64,000 nucleotides of DNA from Ziziphus jujuba. Taxonomy: Eukaryota; Streptophyta; Magnoliopsida; Rosales; Rhamnaceae. The first letter of the stretch is position 1; the number at the start of each line of letters is the position of its first letter. The stretch is taken from the NCBI RefSeq assembly GCF_031755915.1, contig NC_083388.1, positions 14,954,501-15,018,500 of the forward strand, read 5' to 3'. Made by a program: the position numbers and the translations under genes. The notes below the pieces were generated by a model. The model had not been told where the DNA came from. It worked only from the letters and a program-made list of their open reading frames with translations, and ran no database searches. Shown piece after piece: positions 33,959 to 47,374 of the stretch.

Positions 33959-35696
33959 TGTTAGGTCTAAAATATTGATGATTTTATGCCATATTTATAG
34001 CTTAATATTTGTTAGTTTGTGTTAATTTGTTATGGAAAGATACTTAATTATGTATTTTTCTTAATCTAGGTGAAAGAGGAAGAATTTTAAGAAAACAACC
34101 ATAAAAATGGATTCCTTGGGTCGAATTATGGTGGGAAGCAAGATTTGAGCTCGAACGGATTAAGCATTAAAAAGATTCTAAAAAGATACCTTGAAGATTC
34201 CATAAAGATTCTATCGGGAATTTCATGATGGAAGTGGATGTCATATGAATCATCACAATCTGAAGATTTCAAATGTCTCGTTATTTTCGGATTTCGAGGT
34301 GCGAGCAAAGAGTTATCATCATTTAAAGTTTGGAATTTATAAAAAGGAATATTCTAGTTAAATCTCCACCATTGATCAAAAGAGGGAATCAAGGCAATTT
34401 GAGGGACAAGATAAAAACAAGTGGCAATAATTGGTTAATTTATCATTAATGAGGCACATGTCATGTCACATGCTTCATTAAGGGTAAATTAGACTAATTA
34501 ACTATTTTTTTAGGAGGAATTAGATAAAAGGAAAGTAGTAGAGAGCAAGTAATATACAGTTTCCTTTTTACACATGAAATTCGTCCAACCCTTTTCATGG
34601 CCTAAAAAAATATCTTCCAAGACTCCCACATTGAATATAAAGAGGGAAAAAGATTCTCAAGGCCCTATATATATAGCCCCCACCACATTGAAGGAACATA
34701 TACAAGTTTAGAGAGTTATTTAAGAGCTTTTAGGAGGCTTAAATAGAAACAAATCAAATTTTGGGAATTTCTAAGATTCTCTTAAGGGTTCTAGGGTTTT
34801 AAAGTTTTAGAGTTTTAGAAGATCAATTGGAGAGCTTGGAGGAGGCAGAGAGACGTGGGCTTGCTTGGAGAAGAAGGCTACGACTTTGAGAGCTCTTGGA
34901 GGAGAATTTCTTTAATAGTTTTTATTCTCTTTTCCTTTCTCTTTAATTGTGAATCTTATTATTTTTAATAATTATGGATGTTGAAATTATTTTTACCATG
35001 AACTAAATTTTCATAGCTAGGGCTATGATGTAGCCCTAACTATGAAGGTTTAATTATTTTAATATATGTTGAGTTCTATTTAATTAGTAATATGTTTTGT
35101 TAATAAATCATTGGTATACTTAATGCTTTCATAGGCCAGAAGGGATGAATGATTTTAATAATATTTGAGCTTGGAAAAGGATAATATTATGGATCTCCAA
35201 TGATTTACATGAATGCATAATTGATTGGAAAATAGTTATGTCTCATGCCATATTATTTACTTAATCTATGCTTGATGAATTTGCATGATTTAATTTATAG
35301 GTCGGAAGGAATAAATTAGGTTATGTGAATATTATTAATTGTGAGTGGAAACTACTTTTGATTAATTTTGTGATTAAGTATGGTTAACAAATTACTAGTT
35401 AATTAAATTCACATATTTAAGTAATTAAATTGGAATAGTTAGTGGTGAAATCAAATGCCCTAGTATTCATAATTATTCAATTCTCTCTCTTACTTGAAAT
35501 TGATCTAATTTTAATTGATTGCTTTTGTTTAATTTAGTTTATTTAGTTTTCAATCGCCATCTTAAATTTTAGTTCAAATATTATCAAAACCTAATTATCT
35601 TTGGTACTTAATACTTAATCCCTTGGGTACGACAACCCTATTTTTCCACTTTATTATTTGAAAACGATTCGTGCACTTGCGAGTTGATTTTACACA
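33959..35696 (+). mobile_element. solo LTR (gypsy-type, Tat/Athila-like look), about 1.74 kb
   Basis: It begins TGTTAGGTC inside the plastid rps7-ndhB spacer and ends GAGTTGATTTTACACA just before rps7-side plastid sequence. A TATA box, CCCTATATATATAGCC, is at about 34661-34677. CATAGCTAGGGCTATG near 35016 is a common motif in these LTRs. No internal region is present. The flanking bases do not show a clear 5-bp duplication, so the exact ends are uncertain by a few bases. Confidence 0.65.
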
Positions 35697-35716
35697 TCAC
35701 AGATCCTATGTATGGA

Positions 35717-36133
35717 TTAACGAAAATGTGCAAAAGCTCTATTTGCCTCTGCCATCCACTAATTTGGAATTTAATTTGAAAACTATATTTCGACACAGAC
35801 GTTTTCGGGATGCCCCTAATAACCAACGAGTGGCAAGTGCTTTTTCTTGTGTGGATCCTATTTTAATGGGCACTTGATGGGTCGATATGCCTACATGTCT
35901 TTCTTTTATTGCTATATCGGGAGTTCTTCCATGTATTGCTTGACGTAAAATAGAAAGTGGATTTGTTTATATCTTTTGTTGAATCTTTTTTATGGCTAGA
36001 CAGATAATTTGATAAGCCATTGATTTTTTTTTTCGTGTTTTAAAATACGGTTAACCAATATTTTAACTAATCGGTTACAATAAATTGGACTGGATTTTGC
36101 AGTTTTTTCTTCTGCAATACCTCGACGGGACAT
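35717..36133 (-). pseudogene. rps7: plastid rps7 pseudogene (30S ribosomal protein S7)
   Basis: On the minus strand ATG at 36133 begins the rps7 frame (RRGTAEEKTAK), and AFAHFR plus TAA at 35719-35717 is the normal end. S7 binds 16S rRNA in the plastid small subunit. The copy is 417 bp against the usual 468 bp. A deletion of roughly 50 bases removes the basic segment before MAEANRAF and shifts the frame, and additional indels are present in the N-terminal half. Confidence 0.88.
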
Positions 36134-36540
36134 AAGTGTGAAAGGGTTCAAGAATTAGTTTTCTTTTTATAAGGGCTAAAATAATTTATTTGGCTTTTTG
36201 ATCCCATATTGTAGGGTAGATCTCGAAAGATATGTAAGATCTCCTTCTAAGCCATACATACGACTTTCATCGAATATGGATTTCTATAGAATTCTATATG
36301 TGTATATTGGATTGAGTACGGAATTCTATTTACTCACTTTAAATTGAGTATCTGTTCCCATCCTTTTCTTGCTAGAATTGGAAATCCTGTATTTTACATA
36401 TCCATACAATTGAGTCCTTTGGTTTCCATAATAGTATAAAAAGAAGTGCCTCAAATCATTACTATTTGATTCGAACCTGTTCTAAAAAACTTAAGGTATT
36501 TTGAATTGTTTGTTGATACAAACAAAGACAAGGAAAACCT

Positions 36541-39336
36541 CATCTATATTTATTTATGCTATAAAACACTCAGATACTCAAATTAAAACTTTTGTATAAA
36601 ACAACCTTGATATGCATCAACAGCTTTAATTTCATAGATAAGTATTTTGTTATTTTTATATGTAAATATTTTGCTATTTTAAAGAGAAAAAAAAGCAATA
36701 AAAAACATAAGCATTAAAAATTAAAAAAAAAAAAACACCATAACTACGTATAATTTTTAATTAAAAGAACAAATTCAATTATAAATTTAATATAATTATT
36801 AATCATTTTATATATATTATTAACATAAATTTGAATTCAATTTTAGCATAAAAAAATTACAACATAACTACATACAAATTATTTTTCTAAAAAGAAAATA
36901 TAAATATATATATATATATATCATATCCATTTTGGTAATTATAAAATCTCTTAGCAATTCAACTCTAAAGCTACCAAACATTTATTCATAACGTTTGCAA
37001 GTTTCAACATTTTTGCCTATATAATTTACCAACACTAAACTATTTTTTATTTTTTTTCTCAACACAGACTATTACTAATTTTTTTTAAAAGCCATCGCAA
37101 TATCAAACTAGTCATAAAATGCACTTTCATCACAACACGACAGCTTTTTTTATTTTTTGTTATTTCATTTTGCTTAACATTTTTTTATTCATTGGTACAT
37201 ATTTCTAAAAGAACTTAGAAAGGGAATATTACTTCTAAACCCCCTAAAGTGTGTATTAATTACAATTTAACTACTTGAATTTTAAAATTACAACTAGCGT
37301 TCCTAAAGAGGTATAGATAATATTATTTCAGTAGGTGAAAATGAAACAATAAAAGAAAAAATGATAACTTTTTTAAACCTAAAAGTAGAATGATGATATT
37401 TTTAAAATTAAAATGAATAAATTATATTTAAAGCAAACATTAAAAAAAGTAAATGAAATTAACCCATTTAGAAATGGAGGTGTAGGTTTGTTTAAAAAGA
37501 CTCTACCTCCATCTTTACCCGAGTTAAAATTTGATGGCAACCATGCTTTGCCCAAAAAAAAGTTATCAAATATAGCTATTTGAAAAGCTACTATTTCTAT
37601 ATCATGAACAAACCTTTCAAAATCACAACCTACCACCTTGGCTTTCTGCTTTCAATTCTGTCAGCCATGTCCGACAGCATCACCATGGTGCAAAGGGGCC
37701 TTGACCTCAGTTAGATTACTGGATCTTCGCCTTCTTGGTAATGCCAAACAATCTCCCATTTCAAAGTGGGAAGCGACGTTTTCTTTAGATGGAAGTGGAA
37801 AAAAATTTAGCTTGCTAATTTGGCATTTTATTTCTTAACACATAATACTTAGTGGCTATTTATACCACCTTAAATTAGAACTTGGTATACAATGCATCTT
37901 GAATAGTTTTTCTATATTTAATAACAGGACTAAATCGCTAAAACTGAATTAATCAAATATACATATATGTATATAAATGTTTTTCATATGGTTTCACCCA
38001 AAAAAAAAAAAAAAATGTTTGTTATATAGCTTGTACATAACCATAAGCTACAAGAATAAAAATTAAAGTCATAAAATGTGATTGGTTCAATTGGCATGCC
38101 CTCACACATACACCTATAAGGTCGTGAATTCAAGATACCAGAAAGACGAGGAGGAGGGGGCAGGGAGAGAAGGATTGTTGTAAATGATCAAAGTCAATCA
38201 CCTATTAGGCAATAACAATGGGTGGTAAATTTACCAAAAAAATAATACTAATAACCATGGATGGTAATCCATTAAATTTATAAATTTTTAAGTTCATGAG
38301 AATTAACATTGAAGTTAGAGTATCTCCAATGAACTTTTTATTCAATTTATTCATTCTAAATTTCAGAGCCAATTTTCATTTTTAAATCTCTATTAAGCTA
38401 TTTATATATTATATATTAAATAGAAAATTGATTTAATTTTATATATTAAAATAGAAAATAAATTGAACTCTTTAAAAGTGCAACACCAAACTCATTATCG
38501 CTTTATATTAATTAGAACAATTAAAAAAGATAATATTCTTATATTTACTATGCACCGCTCTTATTTACATTTTCTATGCAAACTAAAAACAAATTTAAAA
38601 AATGTTGTTTAGGTGATTTTATAAGCTCTACCCTTTATTTTTAATAATTTTTTAAATTACTCTTTATCATACAAACTATGCTCCTCAAAATAAAGAGCAT
38701 TGTTTGATGCTCTTTTTATAATATATGGTAACAGCGGCATCTAAATATTTCATAACGAAAACTTAAATTTAACTAAATCTGAATTTTTCTTTTAAAAAAA
38801 CATCACCGTTTATATAGGTTTTTGGGTGATATAAGTTGAAATTTGAACCTAAGCCAAATGGGTAAGAATGATAATAAATAATAAATAAATAAAAAGATAT
38901 TATATTAAGTGTGACATTCTCATATTTTCAATTTGGGCCTCCTTTTATTGGCTTATACGAGACTTATCTTTAGCTGGCCCCCAGCGAAAAATTGCCTACC
39001 CTTTTCGTTTTAAAGTGAGAAACCAATAAGCCGAAAGAGCAGTTCTATTGACATTGATAACACTAAAATTGGATCAAGTAACCTTGAAAAGGAATACTTT
39101 CAGAAACCGCATTTACTATGTTGCACGTAAACCAAAATTCTCGAACAATCCGATCTCCAAATGGAGACGATATTTCACGCACCAGCCATATTGACCACCT
39201 GAAATCTTTATATTGCAGACAAATATATATATATATATATTCACAAAAATACGACCAACATTGCGAAGGGCATTCATTACAAAACACGACAAACAAGAAA
39301 CGTCATATTAGCTTCAAGTTTTTTGTTCTTGCACAT
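36541..39336. other. intergenic DNA left (downstream) of the CASP-like gene
   Basis: AT-rich spacer. 37370-37840 includes a slightly more GC-rich stretch with an 85-codon minus frame and a 66-codon plus frame, neither recognisable. A possible SINE is at 38080-38215. The segment nearest 39336 should contain the 3' UTR of the CASP-like gene; a (TA) run sits at 39224-39240. Confidence 0.45.
38080..38215 (+). mobile_element. possible tRNA-derived SINE
   Basis: TGGTTCAATTGGCATG (A-box-like) and, about 35 bp later, GGTCGTGAATTCAAGATAC (B-box-like, consensus GGTTCGANNCC) have the spacing of a pol III internal promoter. A TTGTAAA-type tail region follows. The unit is short and no target duplication was found. 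Confidence 0.35.
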
Positions 39337-42300
39337 TCATCTAGATGCCAGAGACCAGAAATTGAGTAGGAACGATGGTAATGAAGTGAACCAAGTAATG
39401 AAAGCCATGGCTGTAGCAGTTTCAAATTGTGCACAATGGTTGTGGCCACAGCTACCAAGATCATTGTCAATTAAAACAGTGATGCCAGCGGAAGCACAGG
39501 CTGCAGCAAATGTAAGAGTGGATGTCATCTACAGAGAAAAAAAAGAAGGCAAATTGTAATTCATAAAACATGACATGAACAAACTTACTCAGAATCAAAC
39601 AAATGAAATCACAAGAAGAAAAGGAAACATAAGTTGCATGACAAAAGAAATATCTTTAAAGGTGTGACTGAGGATTTTTTGGAATTTCAAAATCATCTAC
39701 CCCTATCATACATTCAACTGCATGAGAGATTGACACCACGGAGAAATTTTTATATTATTGAACTTGATTGTAAACTTTCATGATAGAACGCTCAACGCTC
39801 AACACTTCCAATTTTTTTAAATCCATCACTTCTCATAGTTAATAACATAACCATCTCAAAATCTGATAAAAATACATAAGATCAATACAGGACCATGTTA
39901 ACCAACATGACAACTGCAGGAGATACTGCAATCTAGATTACAAAAGAAGCTGCTATATAATTAAAGCGTATAGGAAGGTATCTACCAAAAAAAAAAGGCA
40001 TATAGGAAGGTCAAATTACCATTTTTTATCTTAGTTAAATAAGAACAGCAGAGACTTAGTTATAGGGCTCCATTTTATATGATCAGCAATTAGCTAAAAA
40101 TTTATACCAGTTCTATTTCAGTTTGAACTCTGCTTTATCTTGCATTATGGTAGAAATAGATTTAAATACTGACTACAAATTTCTGCAAAGAAAACTTACA
40201 TTACAAGTAAAGAAGCTTAGCTTTAGCTATTAAACAATTTTTAAAATAAGAATTTAAAAAAAATTAATAATGAATACTTAAACTACAACCAACCACCCTA
40301 CTATCAACGGATCAAGTAAAAGTAAAAGTTAAAAAAGCAATCCAAATTGCTCAAACCATATGAAATTCTTTGAAGAGACATCCATAAAAATGTCAGTAAC
40401 ACCATCTATGTTGCAGGTAATCAATTTTGAAAAACTGTTGACACTACCAAGTACCAACAGTGTTAGTTTACCCAATATCAATTGGATAGGAAATCAGGTA
40501 ATCAAGGGTGGTATTGACATGTATTAAAACTAATACAATGTTTGCTAAAATTATCAGATAAAATAACCTTACCCCATCACCAATGGTGAATAGGCTGACA
40601 ACTTGATGATTCTGCAAAGAGCGCCCCACTAAAAGGGCGTAAATGTCAACAATAGCTAATGAAATGCTCCAGAAACACTGCAAACCAGCAGCTGCTACTA
40701 GGTAGCTGATATAGAAAATAACAAAAAAACTTGCATAAGAAGCATATCTATAGATTGACATGACAAACTTACCCAAACTAAAAAATTGGTCCAGTAAAAG
40801 AGAATATACACTGTAAGAAACTTACAGATAGATTTTCAACAGGAGTATAACATACAAAGATAAGACTTGTGTGCTCAAATCAAAATCCTCATACTTGACA
40901 TTCACTAGGGTACAAGCATCAAGTACAGGAGTCCATATGTCAAATCTTCCTATGTAAAACCTTTGGAAAGATGAAAATGTCTAATGTATATATATCCTTT
41001 ACCATGCCCAAGGTCAAAATGAGTATGGACATAAACAATGCATACTCACTATTGGTAGGTCACTCATCCTGACAACAATTACAGGAGACAAACAAATGGA
41101 TTACACGAGTATCTATTGTAACAACTAAAATAAATTAAACTTCTCCTTTTCCTTCCAGTTGTGACTTTCACAAGATCTTTCCAAATGGCAGAGTTAGAGG
41201 AACAAGTTAGCACCCACACTCCTCACATAAAATGCAACAACATGGACATTCCTATGCCTCCAAATTTCATGTCCCATGAATAATTTATTTGATGATCTTC
41301 AAGAGTTGATGGGAATATAAGGAGAGAAAGCAGAAGTAATACCATCCTACAAGAACTAAGAAATAGGGGAATAACATGTCACAACCATAACATCTACACA
41401 ATTAAATTTCCATATACATATATATCAAATACATGAGAACAAGCAGTTGACAAAACAACTAATACCATTTATTTGTTGATGTGAACAATTTAAGTGATGT
41501 TTGTTGTCTCTCAAAAGTTAAGATATGCTAGTGCACTTGTCTTCTAGGATTACAATATATACATTTTAAGCAAATAATCACTTTTGGAAGGAAAAAGAAG
41601 TATCAAATAATTGATAAGCTAATAACTATTTAGTTTCTTAACAAAAGGTAAAGCAACTTTATAACCCAGCACTCTTTTTAGCAAAAAGAAAATAAACTCT
41701 CTTCCCTTTTCTTTCCTCATTAACATATACGAAGCCATGAAGGCAGGTTCGTTAAGCATCCAAATAAGTGCTACACAAGTATCCTGTCCCTTTTCTGTCT
41801 TAAGCAACAAACTTGTTATACAAGAAGCACCCAACTAATCACACACAGAGGAACTTATTTTACCCAATCACAGCAATCCTACATAGTTTTCACATTATCA
41901 AGGTTACAATATAAGAGTCTAACTACATTGTATTGTTGTTCGTCTTCTTTACAGTGTTAAACAAACCTCAAACTAAGCACGTTCCTTCACCGACTACTTG
42001 AGTTATTAAAATGCTTGCAGCCAAGAGTAAAACAATTAAACAAACAATTGGGGAAAAAAAAAAAAAAATTGCCAAAGTAAGTGTCACACAAACGCAGTGA
42101 CAAGGGAGTTTCGTGCCTTACTAATTACAAACTGATTCTACCGAATTAAAGCAGTCCTACATATTTTGTACATTACGATCAATTATGCATTTAGATGATC
42201 TTAGCTGCTTTCAGTTTCAATTTTACAATGTAAGAATCTAACTAACTAATTTCATTGTTGTTCATCTTCTTCACTACTATCAGACAAACCCCACATTGAG

Positions 42301-42608
42301 CATCAAAATGTTTGCAGCCAAGAGTAAAACAATCAAACAAATAATGAAAGAATTAAAAAATAAAATAAAATAAATAAGGGGGTGCTAAGGTAGTGTTACC
42401 AAAAGGCAGTGACAGAAGGGAAATCGCTAGTTGTAGCCATGACAATCAAAGCAGCAGCTGCAAACAAAAACTGGCTAATACGAAGGACGAGTCCACCAAG
42501 TGTGCCGGGCATGCCTTGCATATCCTTCATCCTCGCCCGCGGTGCATTCCCTCCTTCTGTTGTCGGCGCATCTTCCACTGGGTGAACCGACGCATGGCTC
42601 ACATTCAT
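39337..42608 (-). CDS. CASP-like protein 5 family (CASPL5A-type), three exons
   Basis: Exons on the minus strand are 42608-42400, 40705-40573 and 39528-39337, with GT...AG introns of 1694 and 1044 bp. They join in frame to 177 codons plus TGA; Cys70 is split between exons 1 and 2. CASP-like proteins are small four-helix plasma-membrane proteins. CASPs build the Casparian strip scaffold, while the role of family 5 is poorly known. The N-terminus [13 protein letters not shown], the [15 protein letters not shown] motif before helix 1, [11 protein letters not shown] and the C-terminus NFWSLASR are family 5 hallmarks. Helices lie at about residues 39-60, 68-96, 115-135 and 151-174. Arg43 in helix 1 and Asp113 beside helix 3 are kept. 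Cys141 and Cys146 lie in the second outer loop. No stops or frameshifts: this is the one convincing functional nuclear gene here. Confidence 0.93.
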
Positions 42609-43200
42609 TTCCTAATTTTTTTTTTTTTCTCTCCCAAAACACCTACAAAACTTCCCACTTCAATTCATTACCCTGTTTTTCTATCCAACTCTTCCCCAAA
42701 TCTTCTACTCCACCCTTTTTTCTCTTCCTGAGACGAAGAACCACACCAATTTTTGCAGCAATTCAACAAAGAAATGACGGGAAACAAGCATCAAAAACAC
42801 ACAAAAAAAAAAAAAAATCCGAAAAAAATTTTCCTCTACCTCTTTTTTCTGGGAAACCAAACGGACCCGAACTTGACGAAAGCAAAACCGAATCAACGAA
42901 TTGATCGGGACCGAGACCCGAAAGGAGTTGTACAAGGTGGTGAGCACCAAGATCTGAGCTCAGTGATAGAAGAGAAATTCGCCGAACCCAAAATCTAAAA
43001 AGCGGTAGATTTCTGGCGGTGAGAATCTGGGTTCGCGGTGGTTGGTTGGGAATTTTGTACTTGTTTTTTGATCCGACAAAGTTGTGAAAGCGTAAAGGGG
43101 TTTGGGTTTTCAAGACACATAGAGTTTCCGAAAGAGTTGTCAACCTAGACTTAGACATGTTCGGGATGTTTTTGTTAGTTGTGGATTTGTAGAATTTGAC
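42609..43200 (-). promoter_or_regulatory. 5' leader and promoter region of the CASP-like gene
   Basis: Upstream of the start codon the minus strand is A/G- then CT-rich, with long A/T runs, as in plant leaders. A 131-codon open frame (43158-42763) lies in it and ends 154 bp before the CASP-like start. It has no domain and may be a uORF or chance. GCCAATCA, a CCAAT box, is at 43214-43221. The transcription start cannot be placed from sequence alone, and a leader intron is possible. Confidence 0.45.
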
Positions 43201-44026
43201 GGCACGCGCTTTGTGATTGGCTCTAAGCTCTGCTGTGTACGAAGAATAATATTTACCACTTGTGTCGACGGTATTTAAAAAACAAAAAAATAAAAAATAA
43301 AATTAATTGTAATTTAATATCCTTTTAATTTTGGAATATTCCAATTTAAATCTTAATTTTAAAATCTACTTTATAATAATTCTCTATTTTAAATTTAGCA
43401 GATATTGAACACATTATAAATTTAATATTTAATATTATTTTTAAACCCTGATCTAATTACAAAGTACTACGATGACCGTTACAAAGTGAATTTGATATTT
43501 TATAAGTTAATTAAGTAATTGGAGCATCCTTTAAAAAAAAAAAAATTTGTTAATTGATATTATAAAATTTGGTAATAATTGGATTAATATGCACTAAACC
43601 AAAAATATCAGGCTCAATAAAACATAAGACCTAAATTACAATATTCTAACACTAGATGGTTATCCAATAAATCTAAAATTTTATTGTTTACAATCTAATT
43701 AAGCCTCATTTGAAAGCATTTTGACATAAATTTTTATTTTTATTTTTCCTTTCTAATTATTATAGTATATGCAAATTCACCATGTAAATTATTTTAGGAT
43801 GGCAATTTCTTGCGTCCAATCGAATTCTCATGAGGATCCATAATAGGGTAAGGACACCATTTAAACGAGTGCGGCGCAAAAATCTTACACTGGAGTAAGA
43901 ATAGAGAGTATGTGTCATACATTTTATATATTGTTATATTTAATTTTTTATTTAAATATTCAAATTACATGGTTTCAAATATATATATATATATATAATA
44001 CATATATTTTCAGCAAAAAAAATATA

Positions 44027-44063
<37 letters not shown>

Positions 44064-44339
44064 TTAGGAAATTGGTTTTATATAGCAAATTGATATAAAA
44101 TATGCATAAATATTTTTTTTTTGGATGGGAAAGCAAGTTTCATCCTTGCCTTATTTCCTAACTGGGAGATCCCTACTCCATGCATTTCAAAAGACATAGG
44201 AAAACGGGATGAGGATGGGGCATATTTTAAAGCTTTTCTCTCGCAATAGAATAGTTATTACTATCTTTTCTCAGCATCCTTACATGCTTTAACAGCAAAC
44301 CATGAAATTTTGAAGATGAACATTTCATAAGAGGTAGAT
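43201..44339. other. AT-rich spacer with TA microsatellites
   Basis: No gene is visible. TA repeats occur at about 43980-43997 and 44032-44060. Segments at 43795-43905 and 44120-44220 are less AT-rich and may be transposon debris, but no terminal repeats were found. Confidence 0.5.
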
Positions 44340-46192
44340 TGTAACGAATGTCCAAAAAAACCTTTTGAATTCGAATTTTTGAATAATTTGTTCAAATTGG
44401 ACTTTTATATGAGACCAAACCTAACTTTTATTTACATATGAAATTTAGTTATAACTCTTAAACCATTGCAAAGAGCTCGTCAATACGAGTTCATAAGCGA
44501 TGATATGCCTAATCTAAGTTTCATTTAAGATGTTATAATTCTAAAAAGTTCAACCACCAGTATTATATCAGTATCCAAACTAGTTTCAGATTTTTATCTG
44601 TTAGTCATCTAAAGGCCTATATATACCTCGAGAGTTATGCCATGGAATTACACAACTCATAAGATGCCCAAAATGCCCTTGAAAATCCAGCTAACACATG
44701 AACACCCATTTCCTCTGTTGGCCACTAAAACCACCACCATTCACCACAGGTTCTGCATGAAATTGACACTTAAATCCTTGAAATCTTGCTATGCACACCT
44801 GACTATAAGCTTTCCCATGGATTTTCCTTCCAACTCACAAAATTTCAAACCGAAAAACTCAAGGTAGGCCCAAAATTGGAAGGAAATCCGATGACCACTA
44901 AAATCTACACATTCATTGTGCAACTGGAGTTTCCACATCTTCTTTGACACCGGTGAGTGTCACCTTCCACACAACCCTTTGACCCATTCCAAGATTGAAC
45001 TTTTCCTCAATATTTTAGCCAAACTACCATTGGACGCTCTAAGATCAGTCATTTTTTCGACAGAGGTGTTGTTTTCCATTCATAAAAAAATTTGTCAAAT
45101 TTTGACTGTTTTAGACTGTGGCATACCTTTTCTCCCCACTTTTGAACCCTAAAGTTTAAACATATCCCCCATTTGCTTCAATTCCTCATTGTTTAGGAGA
45201 TCTAACTAGCTCAAGTTTGGCCAAAACTTTAGATGCACTTTTTGGCCATTAGCAACACTTTTGAACCAAGGTGAGCTTACCAATTACCCATTAGACAAGC
45301 TTTGATTTGGTACATAATTTGTCAATTTTGATTACCATTTGAATATATTTTCATTTTTGGCTTAATTAGCTTAATACTAAATAAAATTAAACTGTGTTTA
45401 AATTATCCATGACCAAATTGAAGTTAATACTGCATAATTAGATATTAATAAGACTCAAATGAAGAATTAATTTCGTAAAATTGATCGTAAGATGAAAAAG
45501 CTCAATTTTATACACTGGATCCGAAGGGATTACAGTATAATTAAATCCTTTGGTGCCTAATTTTGGAAGTTTTAAAGTTATAAAATTGATCTTGGGGCAT
45601 TTGGTAATACCAATATATTTGATTTAATTTTTGAAAGTCTAAAAAATATTTTTATTATATTGTAGGTACCGAGATAGAGATTGAAGGTGATTAAATTGTG
45701 GATTAGGAGTGAGCTAAATTATGGATTAGGAGTGAGCTATATCTCTATGAGTGGACTTAATTTCCTATATATTTTTGGGGGATATTAAATTAATGATACA
45801 TGGTTTTTACAGTTTTATGAAATTTTATATAAATTTTGGCTATATAATTAACTCTGTTTATATATATGAATACATATAAAAGTTATTCTATCATGTAAAT
45901 TTTGGTAAGTTTTTAAATATTTTCAAATTCTAATATGCTCATGGTGTTTTGATAATTGGATTGATTATTATTATATAACTTTTTATGATAATATTTTTAA
46001 TATCAAAGAAATACTTATAATTTAATTATTTTATTTAGCTTATTTATGTATGATTTGCACATGATATATCAAATAGTTACATTGAATTTTTTTCTATTAT
46101 GGGATGTATGTAAGATGTGGACATGTGATACTGTATGCCAAGTAGTACTATGATTCTAGTCACAAATATGGATATGGATATATATTTATACA

Positions 46193-46255
<63 letters not shown>

Positions 46256-46900
46256 TTGCCCCCATTATTATCACGTGATGTAGAACTTGATTGAGAAACC
46301 TGAGCTCTGCCACAACTTAGAATGCTAAGGCCATATAACAGCTTCCCCTTCTCTGATTGACTTTGCAATATCTTAAGACGCTAAGGATCATTTGACAGGA
46401 TTTGATATCAGATATAATACACAGGTTCTAGTATCATATGGATTATAGTTATAAAACTATTATTATTGCTTATTATTTATTTTTTGAAAATATAATTTAT
46501 TTATTTAACCACAAAAGTTTATGACTGGTCTCATATTTATTATAATTACTTTTGTATGAAATATGAGATTTGTTATATTGTTTTTAGATAAATTCATGGG
46601 TTTTGTGAAAGATGCTTTCTAAAAGAAGAGAATTTTCAAAATAGTGAAAATGAGGTTTTGATAAAAAAGTTTTGAAAATAAATGATTATATTTATATTAT
46701 TATTACATTCTATTCACTGAACTCGTCTCATAGTTTTGTTTTTAAACTATTTTCCCTTATGCCTCAATTGATAGATTATGTATATCACATTCAAGCATCT
46801 TCGTTATTCGTATATTATTCTGCTATTGATGTATTATTCTTTCCCTTTTACTCTGATAATAATATATATTATTTCTTTTGTTGATTCTAATATATAAATT
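44340..46900 (+). repeat. probable gypsy-type LTR
   Basis: It starts TGTAACGAATGTCC at 44340, with a TATA-like CCTATATATACC at 44618 and a pyrimidine- and C-rich transcribed-like stretch after it. Near 46715-46740 CACTGAACTCGTCTCATAG resembles the R/U5 part of chromovirus LTRs. A TA microsatellite (46201-46251) lies inside. No internal coding region, PBS or confirmed right end is present. Confidence 0.45.
46201..46251. repeat. TA microsatellite
   Basis: About 51 bp of uninterrupted TA. Confidence 0.95.
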
Positions 46901-46992
46901 ATATTGAATACTTTCCAATATTTGTATTTGTTTATTTGAACTTCTTAGATTGCTCTAATGAATTAACCTAATATATATGACTCTTATACCAT

Positions 46993-46993
46993 C

Positions 46994-47034
<41 letters not shown>
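46993..47034. repeat. CT microsatellite
   Basis: A (CT) run of about 21 units ending CTCGCGG. Confidence 0.95.
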
Positions 47035-47037
<3 letters not shown>

Positions 47038-47175
47038 GGATATTGGGTTCGAGATCCTTTATCTTTTATATTGATAATTTTGGGGAAATTCTATTAAAAA
47101 TATTTATAATATTTCATTTGTACTGTTGGTCAATAGTAAAGTTAGTGAGGATCTGATTTTTTTGGAAAAAGTTAA

Positions 47176-47374
47176 AATTTTTCTTATGTTTGGATACTTA
47201 TTTGGATATGGGAAAGTATGGCCCTATGGAGCTATCATTTTGAGATTCCATGGGAAACTAGTTTTAGAATTTCTTAGAAATACAAATTTGTTCTTAACTT
47301 ATTATACAAAACTAATTTAATTAATTATGAATCCTAACTTTCTCATTACTCACCAAACATAATAGAAGAAAAAT
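47176..47374. mobile_element. possible MITE, 199 bp
   Basis: AATTTTTCTTATGTTTGG at the left and CCAAACATAATAGAAGAAAAATT at the right are inverted copies, with five additional bases on the right arm. The size and AT-rich non-coding centre fit a MITE. The target duplication is not clear. Confidence 0.45.

Larger units (their letters stand above)
32640..36540. other. NUPT block 3: ndhB-rps7 region of the plastid inverted repeat
   Basis: ndhB exon 1, rps7 and the spacer leading towards rps12 occur in plastid order and all on the minus strand. This block comes from the inverted repeat, unlike blocks 1 and 2 from the large single copy. A solo LTR (33959-35696) interrupts the rps7-ndhB spacer. The right edge near 36540 is where recognisable plastid spacer ends. 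Confidence 0.8.

Noticed and set aside
37379..37838. Possible small gene (85 and 66 codons on opposite strands)
   Set aside because: No family resemblance, no splice structure and no coding bias that I can see.
42393..42904. 112- and 134-codon plus-strand frames
   Set aside because: Antisense to exon 1 and leader of the CASP-like gene; composition follows the other strand.
43910..44098. 62-codon frame rich in Ile-Tyr
   Set aside because: Translation of a TA microsatellite.
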